Shown here: positions 1 to 9,088 of the stretch, one piece after another | Numbering within the stretch: position 1 is the stretch's first letter | Layout: every line of letters starts with the position of its first letter | Source: JAUIAI01 sp041396585 | GTDB taxonomy: Bacteria > Pseudomonadota > Gammaproteobacteria > Burkholderiales > Burkholderiaceae_E | Assembly: GCA_041396585.1 (NCBI GenBank) | Contig: JAWKYG010000004.1 | Location: 248,001 to 312,000, forward strand | Direction: 5' to 3' | Length of the DNA: 64,000 nt | The notes under the pieces: model-generated | What the model was told of the DNA's origin: nothing | The model's input: the letters and a program-made list of their open reading frames with translations, nothing else | Database searches by the model: none | Made by a program: the position numbers and the translations under genes

Positions 1-51
1 TCTGTGGCTGCGCGCGAGCAAGACGACGAGCCCCCGACAATCGCCTGGTGC

Positions 52-1320
52 ATGATGAGAACAGAGATGACTGACGAGACCCCCAAGCCTGCGACCGCCA
101 ACGGCGCTGGGCGTCCCAGCATGCATGCCCTCTGGCTGGTGCTGCTGGCGGCGGCAGGCACCTTCGCGCTCACGATGGGCGTGCGCCAGACCATGGGTTT
201 GTATCTGTCACCGTTGAACACCGCCACCGGTCTGGGCATCACCAACATCAGTCTGGCATTCGCATTCGGGCAGTTGTGGTGGGGCCTGACGCAGCCGTTC
301 GCCGGTGCGGTGGCCGACAGGATCGGCGCGGGCCGGGTGATCTTCGTGGGCGTGATCGCGGTCTCGATCGGCACGGTCATCACCCCGCTGATGACCTCCA
401 CCGCCGGCCTGATCTTCGCGATCGGCATCCTGGCCGCCGGCGGTGCCGGCATGGCCGGTGTGTCGGTGCTGATGGCCGCGACCACACGCCTGGTGCCGGC
501 AAACTCGCGGGGCATGGCAGCCGGCATCGTCAATGCCGGCGGCTCGTTCGGCCAGTTCGCGCTGGCGCCGATCGCCGCCGGCCTGACGGCCTCGCTGGGC
601 TGGGTCGCCTCGATGCAATGGCTCGGGCTCGCGCTGCTGCTCGCACTTCCGGCGGCGTGGGTGCTCAGGGGCCACGCCGCCACAGTGAGCACCACCAGCG
701 GCACCACCACATTGTCTGCCGGCCAGGCTCTGCGCCAGGCGCTGAGCACGCCCAGTTACTGCTTCCTGGGCACCGGTTTCTTCGTTTGCGGCTTCCATGT
801 CGCCTTTCTCGCGACCCACCTGCCGGGCGTCATCGAGAGTTGCGGCCTGCCGGCCGTGGTGGCCGGCTGGGCCCTGGCGATCATCGGCCTGTTCAACATC
901 ATCGGCAGCCTGACGATCGGCTGGGCCGTTGGTCGCTGGCGCATGAAGTCGCTGCTTTCGCTGCTTTACACCATCCGCGGCCTCGCCGTGCTGGCCTTCC
1001 TCCTGGCGCCGAAAACGACCACCGTCGTGCTGATCTTCGCCACCGTGATGGGGGTGAGCTTTCTGTCGACGGTGCCGCCGACAGCGGGCCTGGTGGCCAA
1101 AATGTTCGGCACGGCCAATATGGCCATGCTGGTCGGCGTGCTGATGCTCGCACACCAATGTGGCGGATTTCTCGGCGCCTTCCTTGGCGGCCAGGTGTTC
1201 CAGCTGACCGACAGCTATGACTGGGTCTGGTATATCGACATCGCCCTGGCCGCGGGTGCCGCGTTGGTCCATCTGCCGATTCGCGAGGCGCGGCTCGTCC
1301 GATCCGCAGCCGCCGCCTGA
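52..1320 (+). CDS. MFS transporter
   Basis: A 422-residue integral inner-membrane protein of the major facilitator superfamily. About twelve hydrophobic segments alternate with short loops; the loop after segments 2-3 (AVADRIGAGR) fits the MFS signature position. The fold resembles the carboxylate/oxalate-formate antiporter-like group, but the substrate cannot be read from sequence. ATG codons at 52, 55 and 67 are all possible starts and none has a convincing Shine-Dalgarno; the frame stays open to position 4, so the start is uncertain by a few residues. It precedes a CoA-ligase operon by 332 bp, so it may import that pathway's acid substrate, which is an inference. Confidence 0.85.
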   Translation: MMRTEMTDETPKPATANGAGRPSMHALWLVLLAAAGTFALTMGVRQTMGLYLSPLNTATGLGITNISLAFAFGQLWWGLTQPFAGAVADRIGAGRVIFVGVIAVSIGTVITPLMTSTAGLIFAIGILAAGGAGMAGVSVLMAATTRLVPANSRGMAAGIVNAGGSFGQFALAPIAAGLTASLGWVASMQWLGLALLLALPAAWVLRGHAATVSTTSGTTTLSAGQALRQALSTPSYCFLGTGFFVCGFHVAFLATHLPGVIESCGLPAVVAGWALAIIGLFNIIGSLTIGWAVGRWRMKSLLSLLYTIRGLAVLAFLLAPKTTTVVLIFATVMGVSFLSTVPPTAGLVAKMFGTANMAMLVGVLMLAHQCGGFLGAFLGGQVFQLTDSYDWVWYIDIALAAGAALVHLPIREARLVRSAAAA

Positions 1321-1652
1321 AGCGCGCTGTCGCGGGTACTCAGCCACCCGTGAGGCCGGGCCGGCTTCACCTTGATAGCCGCTGACAGAGGCCTGCGAGC
1401 CGGGCTGCAGCGGGATCTGGACGACCCCTGACCGGCCGTCTGCGGGCCACGCAGCACCAGTGCCGTGATCGGCGCGAACGCGGCCGACGGCATATCGATC
1501 GTGCGACTCGGGCTCTGCTCGTAGCGCATCACCCGCCCCATTGACGCTTCGACTCGCACGCCATAATATTTTGAATTCAGAATTCGGTACGCAATAACCT
1601 GGGTTCCGAGGAACCCGCCAGAACCCTGCGAACTGCCCTGCGGAGGGGAGAC
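1321..1652. other. intergenic region with AT-rich promoter-like island
   Basis: No gene is supported in these 332 bases. Most is GC-rich, but 1558-1600 is an AT-rich island carrying two GAATTC hexamers 7 bp apart, about 60-90 bp before the CoA-ligase start, where a promoter and operator would sit. The 12-mer CAGAATTCGGTA here recurs upstream of the CsgG-like gene (about 16784), which may be chance. Confidence 0.35.
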
Positions 1653-3212
1653 ATGACACCGATACCCACGATTGGCCAGATGCTCACGACTCAGGCGCGT
1701 TTGCAGCCCGAACGCATCGGCGGTCGCGACCTGGGCCGTTGCATGAGCTTCCGGCTCTGGAACGAGCGTGCCTGCCGGCTGGCCAATGCCCTGACCGGGC
1801 TCGGCCTGGCCAAGGGCGATCGGGTCGCGGTGCTGGCATACAACCGCATCGAATGGCTGGAGATCTACACCGCGGTCGCCAAGGCCGGTTTGGTAGCGGT
1901 GCCGATCAACTTCCGGCTGGTGGCGCCCGAGATCCGCTTCATCGTGCAAGACTGCGCGGCCGCCGCGGTGATCGCCGAACACGGGCTGCACGAGGCGATC
2001 GATGAAGTGCGCGACGATCTCGGTGTCGCTGCCGATCACTTCGTGCTCATGGGCGCGGCAACGCCGCCGGCCGGTTGGCAGGCATATGAGGAACTGCTCT
2101 CGCGGGGCTCCGCGAGCGAGCCCGACACCCTGGTCACGCCGGCCGACCCCTGGTGCCTGATGTACACCTCGGGGACCACCGGCAATCCGAAGGGCGCGAT
2201 CCGTGGCCACGCCGGCATGGCCATGCTGGCGCTGATGACCGATGTCGAACTCCGCTTCGGTCGGGGCGACGCGGGCCTGCTGGTGATGCCGATGTGCCAC
2301 GCGAACTCATTGAACTTCTTCTCGTCGTTCCTCTATGCGGGCGCGGCCACCCATGTGTTTTCGCGTGCGAGCTTCGATCCCGAACGCTGCCTGCGCGCGT
2401 TCGCCGAGACCGGCGCCACCTTCACCTCACTGGTGCCGACGCACTACGAGATGATGCTCGAGGTGCGCGAGAAGGCGGGCGATCTGGCGCGCGTCGAGAA
2501 GCTGATGGTCTCCTCCGCCCCCGCGCGCGTGGACACCAAGCGCCGCATCATGGAGATGTTCCCGAACTCCGGGCTGTATGAACTCTACGGCTCCACCGAG
2601 GCCGGCTGGGTCACGATGCTGCATCCGGACGAGCAATTCGACCACCTGGGCAGCGTGGGCCGGGAGGTGGTCGGCTCGCAGCCGATCAGGCTGCTCGACG
2701 ACGACGGCAACGAGGTGCCCGACGGCACGCCCGGCGAGCTCTACAGCTGCGGCCCGTATGCATTCGACGGTTACTGGAACAGACCGGACAAGACCGCCGA
2801 GGCATTCCGTGGCGAGTACCTGAGCGTTGGCGATGTTGCGCTGCGCGATGCGGCCGGCTTCATCCAGCTGATCGATCGCAAGAAAAACATGATCATCACC
2901 GGCGGCGAGAACGTCTATCCCACCGAGGTCGAGGCCGTGCTGGCACGCCACCCTGCGGTGCGCGATGTCGCCGTGATCGGGCGCCCCGACGAGCGCTGGG
3001 GCGAGCGGGTCGAGGCGGTAGTCGTGCTGAGCGCCGGCGTCGACACGGGTGCCGACGAGATCATCGCCTGGTCACGCGAGCAACTGGCCGGCTACAAGCG
3101 CCCGCGCGCGATCACCTTCATCTCGGCCGACGAAATGCCCCGCACGGCGACCGGAAAAATCCAGCACGGTCTGCTGCGCGACATGCTCGCAAAGCGCGAA
3201 TCCGGCCGCTGA
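1653..3212 (+). CDS. acyl-CoA synthetase (AMP-forming CoA ligase)
   Basis: ANL-superfamily adenylating enzyme, 519 aa, which activates a carboxylic acid to its CoA thioester with ATP. The P-loop-like motif TSGTTGNPKG lies near residues 171-180, the hinge DRKKNMIITGGEN near 407 and the catalytic Lys motif RTATGKIQ near 496. The start is fixed by GGAGGGGAG, 3 bp before the ATG. It is followed after 28 bp by a ThDP-dependent enzyme, then the double gamma-CA-like gene and a 3-hydroxyacyl-CoA dehydrogenase, all on the same strand. The chain length is normal for medium/short-chain or 2-hydroxy-acid ligases, but the substrate is unknown. Supplying the downstream lyase with an acyl-CoA is an inference from context. 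Confidence 0.9.
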   Translation: MTPIPTIGQMLTTQARLQPERIGGRDLGRCMSFRLWNERACRLANALTGLGLAKGDRVAVLAYNRIEWLEIYTAVAKAGLVAVPINFRLVAPEIRFIVQDCAAAAVIAEHGLHEAIDEVRDDLGVAADHFVLMGAATPPAGWQAYEELLSRGSASEPDTLVTPADPWCLMYTSGTTGNPKGAIRGHAGMAMLALMTDVELRFGRGDAGLLVMPMCHANSLNFFSSFLYAGAATHVFSRASFDPERCLRAFAETGATFTSLVPTHYEMMLEVREKAGDLARVEKLMVSSAPARVDTKRRIMEMFPNSGLYELYGSTEAGWVTMLHPDEQFDHLGSVGREVVGSQPIRLLDDDGNEVPDGTPGELYSCGPYAFDGYWNRPDKTAEAFRGEYLSVGDVALRDAAGFIQLIDRKKNMIITGGENVYPTEVEAVLARHPAVRDVAVIGRPDERWGERVEAVVVLSAGVDTGADEIIAWSREQLAGYKRPRAITFISADEMPRTATGKIQHGLLRDMLAKRESGR

Positions 3213-3240
3213 ACCCACGCACACCCCACAGGAGAACACC

Positions 3241-4971
3241 ATGACCCAGACCCAGGACCTGAACGCAGACGACCACAGCGTCGCCGCCTGGATCGCCCGC
3301 CTGCTGGTACGACGCGGCATCGACCGTGTCTTCGGCCTGCAGGGCGGTCACATCCAGCCGATCTGGGACAACGCGGCCCGCGATGGGATCCGCATCATCG
3401 ATGTTCGCCACGAATGCGCGGCCGTGCACATGGCGCATGCCCACGCGGAACTGACCGGCACGCTCGGTGTGGCCATGGTCACGGCCGGCCCCGGGGTCAC
3501 GAACACGGTCACCGCGATGGCCAACGCCTCCCTGGCGCGCGTGCCGCTGCTGCTGATCGGCGGCTGCACTTCGCGCCCCCAGGCCAACATGGGCCCGCTG
3601 CAGGACATTCCCCATGTCGACATCCTGCGCCCGGTGACCCGCTATGCGCGCACCGCACGCGTGCCCGAGCAGGTGATCCGTGAGCTGGACGAAGCGATCT
3701 CGCGCGCCATGGGCGATGGCGGCGAGCCGGGCCCCGCGTACATCGAGATCCCCACGGATGTCCTGCGCGCCCATGTTCCCGATGCGCTTGTCCCGGCCGA
3801 CTGGATGGCCCCCAAACCCCCGCGCCGCCCTGCGCCGGAGCCGGCCAGGGTGGCCGAGGCGGTCGCTGCGCTGCGCGGCGCACGCCGTCCGCTGGTGATC
3901 AGCGGCCGCGGCGCGCGCTGGGCGGGCGACGCCCTGGTGCGCTTCCTCGATGCCACCGATGCGCTCTACCTCGACACGCAGGAGAGCCGGGGTCTGGTGC
4001 CGGCCGATCATCCGTCGGTGGTGGGCGCGGTGCGCGCGGCGGCCATGGGTCTTGCCGATCTGGTGATCACCCTGGGACGCAAGCTCGACTACCAGGTGGC
4101 GTTCGGCTCACCCGCCGTGTTTCCCCATGCGCGCTTCATGCGCATTGCCGACAACGGCGGCGAACTGATCGACAACCGGCGCGGCGAGCCCGAACTGCTG
4201 GCCGATGTCGGCCTGGCGCTCGATGCGATCACCGAGGCCCTGGGCAGCGACGCCGGCAATCGCGACATCGACTGGATCAAGGGCCTGCGCGGCAAGCATC
4301 GCGAACGAATCGCGGGCGGCAACAAGGCCGCCACCCCCGCGCGCTGCGCGGACGGGCGCATCCATCCGATGGCCATTTTCGATGCGATTCGCGAAGTCGC
4401 CGACCCCAACCATATCGCGGTCGCCGATGGCGGCGATCTGCTCAGCTTCGCCCGCGTCGGGCTGGCCTCGGGCACCTATATGGATGCGGGCGCCTTCGGC
4501 TGTCTCGGCGTGGGCGTGCCATTCGCGGTCGCCGCGGCGCTCGCCCATCCCGCACGCCAGGTGATCTCGGTCAACGGGGACGGTGCCTACGGCCTGAACG
4601 CCATGGAGATCGACAGCGCGGTGCGCCACGATGCGAAGGCGGTGTTCATCGTCTCGAACAATGCGGCCTGGAACATCGAGCGATTCGACCAGGAATCGAA
4701 CTATGGCGGCCGGGTGGTCGGCACCACGCTGCGTCACTCGGACTATGCGGCAATGGCCCGCGCGCTCGGCGCCCACGGCGAGCGGGTCGAAGATCCGGCC
4801 GATCTCGCCGATGCGCTGCGCCGCGCGCTGGCCAACGCACCGGCGGTGGTCGATGTCGTCACATCGCAAAGCGCAGTGTCCTCAGACGCCTCCAAGGGCC
4901 TTGGTTTCGTACCCGACTATCAGGCACTCACCGCCTGGGACGACGCCGAGCGCCGCCGCCGCGGCGAATAG
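3241..4971 (+). CDS. thiamine-diphosphate-dependent lyase/decarboxylase (acetolactate synthase superfamily)
   Basis: A 576-aa ThDP enzyme with the three usual domains. The N-terminal Pyr domain carries the cofactor-activating glutamate (Glu58 in RHECAAVH). The C-terminal PP domain carries the GDG...NN metal/ThDP motif, from VNGDGAYG near 445 to SNNAAWN near 472. The start ATG follows AGGAG by 6 bp. The family includes acetolactate synthase, oxalyl-CoA decarboxylase and 2-hydroxyacyl-CoA lyase. Sitting directly behind a CoA ligase favours a CoA-thioester substrate cleaved between C1 and C2, giving formyl-CoA or CO2; this is context inference, not a motif call. Benzaldehyde-lyase-like carboligation remains possible. 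It is probably cytosolic and cotranscribed with its neighbours. Confidence 0.85.
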   Translation: MTQTQDLNADDHSVAAWIARLLVRRGIDRVFGLQGGHIQPIWDNAARDGIRIIDVRHECAAVHMAHAHAELTGTLGVAMVTAGPGVTNTVTAMANASLARVPLLLIGGCTSRPQANMGPLQDIPHVDILRPVTRYARTARVPEQVIRELDEAISRAMGDGGEPGPAYIEIPTDVLRAHVPDALVPADWMAPKPPRRPAPEPARVAEAVAALRGARRPLVISGRGARWAGDALVRFLDATDALYLDTQESRGLVPADHPSVVGAVRAAAMGLADLVITLGRKLDYQVAFGSPAVFPHARFMRIADNGGELIDNRRGEPELLADVGLALDAITEALGSDAGNRDIDWIKGLRGKHRERIAGGNKAATPARCADGRIHPMAIFDAIREVADPNHIAVADGGDLLSFARVGLASGTYMDAGAFGCLGVGVPFAVAAALAHPARQVISVNGDGAYGLNAMEIDSAVRHDAKAVFIVSNNAAWNIERFDQESNYGGRVVGTTLRHSDYAAMARALGAHGERVEDPADLADALRRALANAPAVVDVVTSQSAVSSDASKGLGFVPDYQALTAWDDAERRRRGE

Positions 4972-5182
4972 CGGCGAGCCCCGCCCCGCGAGTGATTCGA
5001 CCGTGGGGCGCCCCTGCCCGGACAGGGGCCTTGATGCCCGCGCCCCCGCGGGTGCCCTGCCCGAGCGTGTATCCTGCGCGCTTCGTGGCATCGCGACCGC
5101 CGCGGCGGATCGCCCGATGTCGCATCGCGACCGCTGCGGGGATCGCCCGATGCGCTCTCGAGACACCCACAGGAGAAGCACC

Positions 5183-6214
5183 TTGACTGAGTCGTCCGGC
5201 CCGATCACCGCGCCCTTCGATGGCATCTCGCCGCAATTCGCCGGCCCCCTCGCACACGCCGGTGCTGGCGCCGCGGTGCTGGGCCGTGCCACGGTGGGAG
5301 AGCACGCCTGGCTCGGCGCCTACGCGGTGATCCGTGCCGATGGCCACTATGTGCAGGTGGGCAATGATTTTCATCTGGGCGAGCACGCCACGATCCACAT
5401 TTCGCACGGCCTCTACCCCACCCATGTCGGCAACCATGTGAGCGCCGGGCCGGAGGTGGTGATCCATGCATGCACGATCGGCGAGAACTGTGTGCTCGAG
5501 CGTGGCGCTGTCGTGCTCGACGGCTCGCAGATCGGCCCTGGCGCGATCATCAAGGCGGGCTCGGTGGTATATCCACGATCCGAACTCGAGGGCGGCTGGA
5601 TCTACGAGGGCAGCCCGGCCAAAGCGGTGGCGCGTGTCATGCCCGAAGACCTCGCGGCGCATCACGAGCAGACGCGCGCGGCGGGCGCCGCGCGCGAGCG
5701 GGCCCCGATTGCCGGTGCGATCGGCGAACTCGATTGTTTCGTCGCCCCCACGGCGCGGCTCGACGGCGAGATCCAGGCCGGGCCCGAGGTGGGTATCTGG
5801 TATGGCTGCTATCTGAATGCTGGCGCGCACCGAATCGAGATCGGTCGCGGGACCAATATCCAGGACAACACAGTCATCATCTGCGAAAACCAGGACGTCG
5901 TGCTGGCGGCCGATGTCTCGCTCGGGCACAACGTGACCATGATCGATTGCCGGGTCGAGAGCCAGTCGCTGATCGGCATCGGCTCCACGCTGGCCGCGGG
6001 CACGGTGGTCGAGAGCGATGTCCTGGTGGCCGCAGGCGCGCGCACCGAGCCCGGCCAGAGACTCACCAGCGGCCAGGTCTGGGGCGGCAATCCGGCCCGC
6101 CCGATCGGGGCAATGGATGATCGCAAGCGGATGATCGTCGCGCGCACCCTGCCCGCCTATCGTGAATACGCGGCGCGTTTTCGCGCCACAGAGCATGCAC
6201 CGCTGAACGCCTGA
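5183..6214 (+). CDS. tandem-duplicated gamma-carbonic-anhydrase-like (hexapeptide) protein
   Basis: A 343-aa protein of two left-handed beta-helix hexapeptide domains in tandem (about 20-160 and 176-335), roughly twice the usual family length. I chose TTG 5183 because AGGAG lies 8 bp upstream and the domain starts soon after. Against archaeal Cam numbering, domain 1 keeps the first and third zinc histidines (His72, His95) but has Pro90 at the second. Domain 2 has Ile233 and Ile254 at the first and third but keeps the second (His249). In Cam the site is built from first and third His of one subunit and second His of its neighbour. Family roles include carbonic anhydrase and PaaY-type CoA thioesterase; the operon of CoA enzymes makes either plausible. 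The reaction is not established. Confidence 0.85.
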   Translation: MTESSGPITAPFDGISPQFAGPLAHAGAGAAVLGRATVGEHAWLGAYAVIRADGHYVQVGNDFHLGEHATIHISHGLYPTHVGNHVSAGPEVVIHACTIGENCVLERGAVVLDGSQIGPGAIIKAGSVVYPRSELEGGWIYEGSPAKAVARVMPEDLAAHHEQTRAAGAARERAPIAGAIGELDCFVAPTARLDGEIQAGPEVGIWYGCYLNAGAHRIEIGRGTNIQDNTVIICENQDVVLAADVSLGHNVTMIDCRVESQSLIGIGSTLAAGTVVESDVLVAAGARTEPGQRLTSGQVWGGNPARPIGAMDDRKRMIVARTLPAYREYAARFRATEHAPLNA

Positions 6215-6233
6215 CCGCACGGGGATATCCGAT

Positions 6234-7109
6234 ATGAACATCCAGACCATCGGCATCATCGGCGCCGGCCAGATGGGCACCGGCATCGCCCAGGTATTCG
6301 CACAGGCCGGCTTTCAGGTTCTGCTGAACGATCTGTCCGCCGAACAGCTCGATGCGGCCCGCTCACGCATCGAGAAGAACCTGGCGCGCGCGCTCGCCAA
6401 GGAAACGATCTCCGCGGCAGATGCCGAGTCGGCCCTGGGCCGGCTGCAAGGATCGAGCGAGCTCGCGGCGCTCGGGCAGGCCGATCTGGTGATCGAGGCG
6501 GCCACGGAGAACGAGGTCATCAAGACCCGCATCTTCGCGGATCTGGTGCCGCATCTGCGCGCCGAAACGATTCTCGCCACCAACACGTCGTCGCTGTCGA
6601 TCACGCGCCTGGCCGCCACCACCGACCGGCCCGAGCGCTTCATGGGCGTGCACTTCATGAACCCGGTGCCGGTGATGCAGCTGGTCGAGCTGATACGCGG
6701 CATCGCCACCGACGAGGCCACGTTCACGGCGATCGAGGCCCTGGTACGCAGCCTCGGCAAGACCGCGACCGTCTCCGAGGACTTTCCGGCCTTCATCGTC
6801 AATCGGATCCTGATCCCGATGATCAACGAGGCCGCTTATGTGGTCTATGAGGGCGTGGGCAATGTGAGCTCTGTGGACACCTCGATGAAGCTCGGCGCCA
6901 ATCACCGGATGGGCCCGCTGGAGCTGGCCGACCTGATCGGCCTGGACACCTGCCTGGCGATCATGAAGGTCCTGCACGAGGGCATGGGCGATACCAAGTA
7001 TCGGCCCTGCCCGCTGCTGATCAAGTATGTGGAGGCCGGCTGGTTCGGGCGCAAGTCAGGGCGCGGCTTCTACGACTATCGCGGTGACCAGCCCGTCCCG
7101 ACCCGCTGA
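6234..7109 (+). CDS. 3-hydroxybutyryl-CoA dehydrogenase / 3-hydroxyacyl-CoA dehydrogenase
   Basis: A 291-aa soluble NAD(P)-dependent dehydrogenase that interconverts 3-hydroxyacyl-CoA and 3-oxoacyl-CoA. The N-terminal Rossmann motif GAGQMGTGIAQ lies at residues 10-20, and the catalytic Ser (NTSSLS) and His (GVHFMNPV) are in their usual places, followed by the helical C-terminal dimer domain (ILIPMINEA onward). The length matches the stand-alone PaaH/Hbd type rather than the fused FadB type. It starts 20 bp after the hexapeptide gene and closes the operon-like run beginning at the CoA ligase, suggesting that pathway's product enters short-chain beta-oxidation. Confidence 0.92.
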   Translation: MNIQTIGIIGAGQMGTGIAQVFAQAGFQVLLNDLSAEQLDAARSRIEKNLARALAKETISAADAESALGRLQGSSELAALGQADLVIEAATENEVIKTRIFADLVPHLRAETILATNTSSLSITRLAATTDRPERFMGVHFMNPVPVMQLVELIRGIATDEATFTAIEALVRSLGKTATVSEDFPAFIVNRILIPMINEAAYVVYEGVGNVSSVDTSMKLGANHRMGPLELADLIGLDTCLAIMKVLHEGMGDTKYRPCPLLIKYVEAGWFGRKSGRGFYDYRGDQPVPTR

Positions 7110-7150
7110 GCCGGCTTGCGGCGCGCTGCCGCGTGTCGACAACCCGCCGC

Positions 7151-8014
7151 TCAGAGCGGAATCACCAGCCCGTCGCGGCCCAGAATAAAGCGCCCGGCCC
7201 AGTGCGGCCGAACCTCGGCCAGCCAGTCGGCCTCACCAACCGACGGGTCGTCGGCCGGGATCAGGTGGTGGAACACCAGGGTGCCCACGGCGCTGTCATG
7301 GGCAAGACGTGCTGCGTCGGCCGCTGGCGTATGCCCGTTCAGCCAGTGCCGCATCAGCCGCCCGTCGTCATGGCCGATGCGCCGCGCCAGGGCGTCCAGC
7401 GACGACAGCAGCATGGCCTCGTGCACCAGCATGTCGGCGCCGTGAAACAGCTCGCGCAGCTCGGGCGCATAGGCCGTATTGCCCGAGAAGCCCACCCGCC
7501 GGCCCCCGGCGGCGAAGGTATAGGCGAACGAATCTGTCAGCGGCGGATGCCGGTTGCGCATCGCGCGCACCGCGAGATCATCGCCGCAGCGCAGCTCACC
7601 GGCATCCACGACATGGATGCGCACCAACTCGGCCAGTGGTGGGCGCCCTTCGTCGGACTCACGGGTGTCGATCTCTGCCGCCATGGCCTGCAACCATCCC
7701 GCCCAGTAACGGTCGAGCCCCGCCGGCCCGTGAACATCGACCACATCCGACAGGCCCGCCAACCAGGCGGTGTGCAGCAGCGGCCCGAGTTCGAGATAGT
7801 GATCGGCGTGCAGATGGGTGATGAACACCCGGGAAAGGTCGCGCAAGGCCAGGCCCTGATCGACCAGCCCGCGCGTCACACCCAGGCCGCAATCGACGAC
7901 GATGGCCTGACCTGCGAGCCGCAGCAGCGTCGCCGTGGGCATCGCCGAGCCCGGGCGGATCGCGGCGCCGCCCTTGGTGCCGAGCAGCGCGACGGAATCA
8001 CCGGCCGTGGTCAC
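7151..8014 (-). CDS. MBL-fold metallo-hydrolase (RNase Z / arylsulfatase-like)
   Basis: A 287-aa metallo-beta-lactamase-fold hydrolase. The zinc motif HLHADH is at residues 67-72, and later His/Asp ligands appear in NRHPP, FSGNTAY and DMLVHEAML, the pattern of tRNase Z-like and exported arylsulfatase/ribonuclease relatives. The start is a GTG at 8014, kept because the residues after it (SVALLGTKGG) form the first strand of the fold; an internal ATG 24 codons later would remove it. No signal peptide is visible, so it is probably cytoplasmic. It is convergent with the 3-hydroxyacyl-CoA dehydrogenase gene. The substrate cannot be assigned. Confidence 0.85.
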   Translation of the reverse strand: MTTAGDSVALLGTKGGAAIRPGSAMPTATLLRLAGQAIVVDCGLGVTRGLVDQGLALRDLSRVFITHLHADHYLELGPLLHTAWLAGLSDVVDVHGPAGLDRYWAGWLQAMAAEIDTRESDEGRPPLAELVRIHVVDAGELRCGDDLAVRAMRNRHPPLTDSFAYTFAAGGRRVGFSGNTAYAPELRELFHGADMLVHEAMLLSSLDALARRIGHDDGRLMRHWLNGHTPAADAARLAHDSAVGTLVFHHLIPADDPSVGEADWLAEVRPHWAGRFILGRDGLVIPL

Positions 8015-8140
8015 CGCGCGGCGCCCACGGCGGCTGATGCGATACTTGCCTCAGGTGACGACGGGTTCGAGCCAGGCCGCCGGCCGGCGAGAACATCCGG
8101 CGACACCATCGGATGAATAACAAACACCCCGGAGACTCCC

Positions 8141-8946
8141 ATGAAGATCGTTCGCACACTTGCTCATGCAACCTTAGCATCAATGCTGGCACTGTTTCTA
8201 GCCAGCGCCCATGCCGACACGATGGCACCCAAGGTCAAGGCGCCGCAGGTCGAGAACCCGATGCGGGTTCTGCTGGTGGGCAACAGCTACCTCTACTACG
8301 GCGACAGTCTGCACAATCATTTGCGGCGCATGGTGATGGCCGCCGACCCGTCCACCGAGAAGCAGCTGAAGTACAAGTCGGCCACGATCGGCGGCGCGGT
8401 CTCGAGCATCACAACATCGACTGGCTGACCACACCCGGCAAGATCGGGGTCAAGGAAGGCTTCGAACTGGTGGTCCTGCAGGGCGGCAGCGTCGCGCCGC
8501 TATCGGAGAAGCGTCGCGCCGCCTTCAAGGACACGGTCACCCAGTACGCGGAGATCATCCGCTCGCGCGGCGGCCAGGTGGCGCTCTACATGACCCATGC
8601 CTACGTGGCGCCGCACAAGAAGGCCGCCCCGGAGAACATCGGCCTGACTGAGAGCCTCTATGTCGAAACCGGCAATGCGGTCGATGCGCTGGTGATCCCG
8701 GTCGGGCTCGCCTTCGAGGAGGCCTATCGCCGCAAGCCGGGCATCATCCTGCACAAGCAGTACGACGGCAGCCACCCGGAGCTGATCGGCACCTACCTGG
8801 CAGCGGCCACCTGCTACGCATCCATTTACGGCAAGTCGCCGGTCGGCAACACCTACGATTACTTCGGCAAGATCGATCCGGAAACGCTGGCCTTCCTGCA
8901 GCAGGTGGCCTGGGATACGGTGCAGGCATTCAACGCCCGCCAGTAG
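8141..8946 (+). CDS. exported SGNH-like hydrolase, frame broken
   Basis: The reading frame starts at 8141 behind GGAG, with a clear signal peptide (about 25 residues, ending ASAHA), then the motif LLVGNSYLYYGDSL, which fits block I of the SGNH fold. The frame shifts near 8400: the second half (from EHHNIDW) is read in another frame to 8946. A single missing base would join them. The C-terminal half carries DGSHPE, matching the Asp-x-x-His catalytic block. Restored length is about 268 aa. The likely role is a periplasmic esterase or carbohydrate-modifying hydrolase, substrate unknown. Whether the break is biological or a sequence error is open. Confidence 0.7.
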
Positions 8947-9088
8947 GCCGCGATTCACGCCTGACGCGATCGCCGGCCGAGCCCGCCGGCGGCGTCGTGC
9001 CCGGCCGGCCCGCCTGGTCGTCGCCACCCGATTCGGTATGATCCGTCCAAATCGCCGGTGAGCGGCACACAATCAGGGAGGAGCCTCA

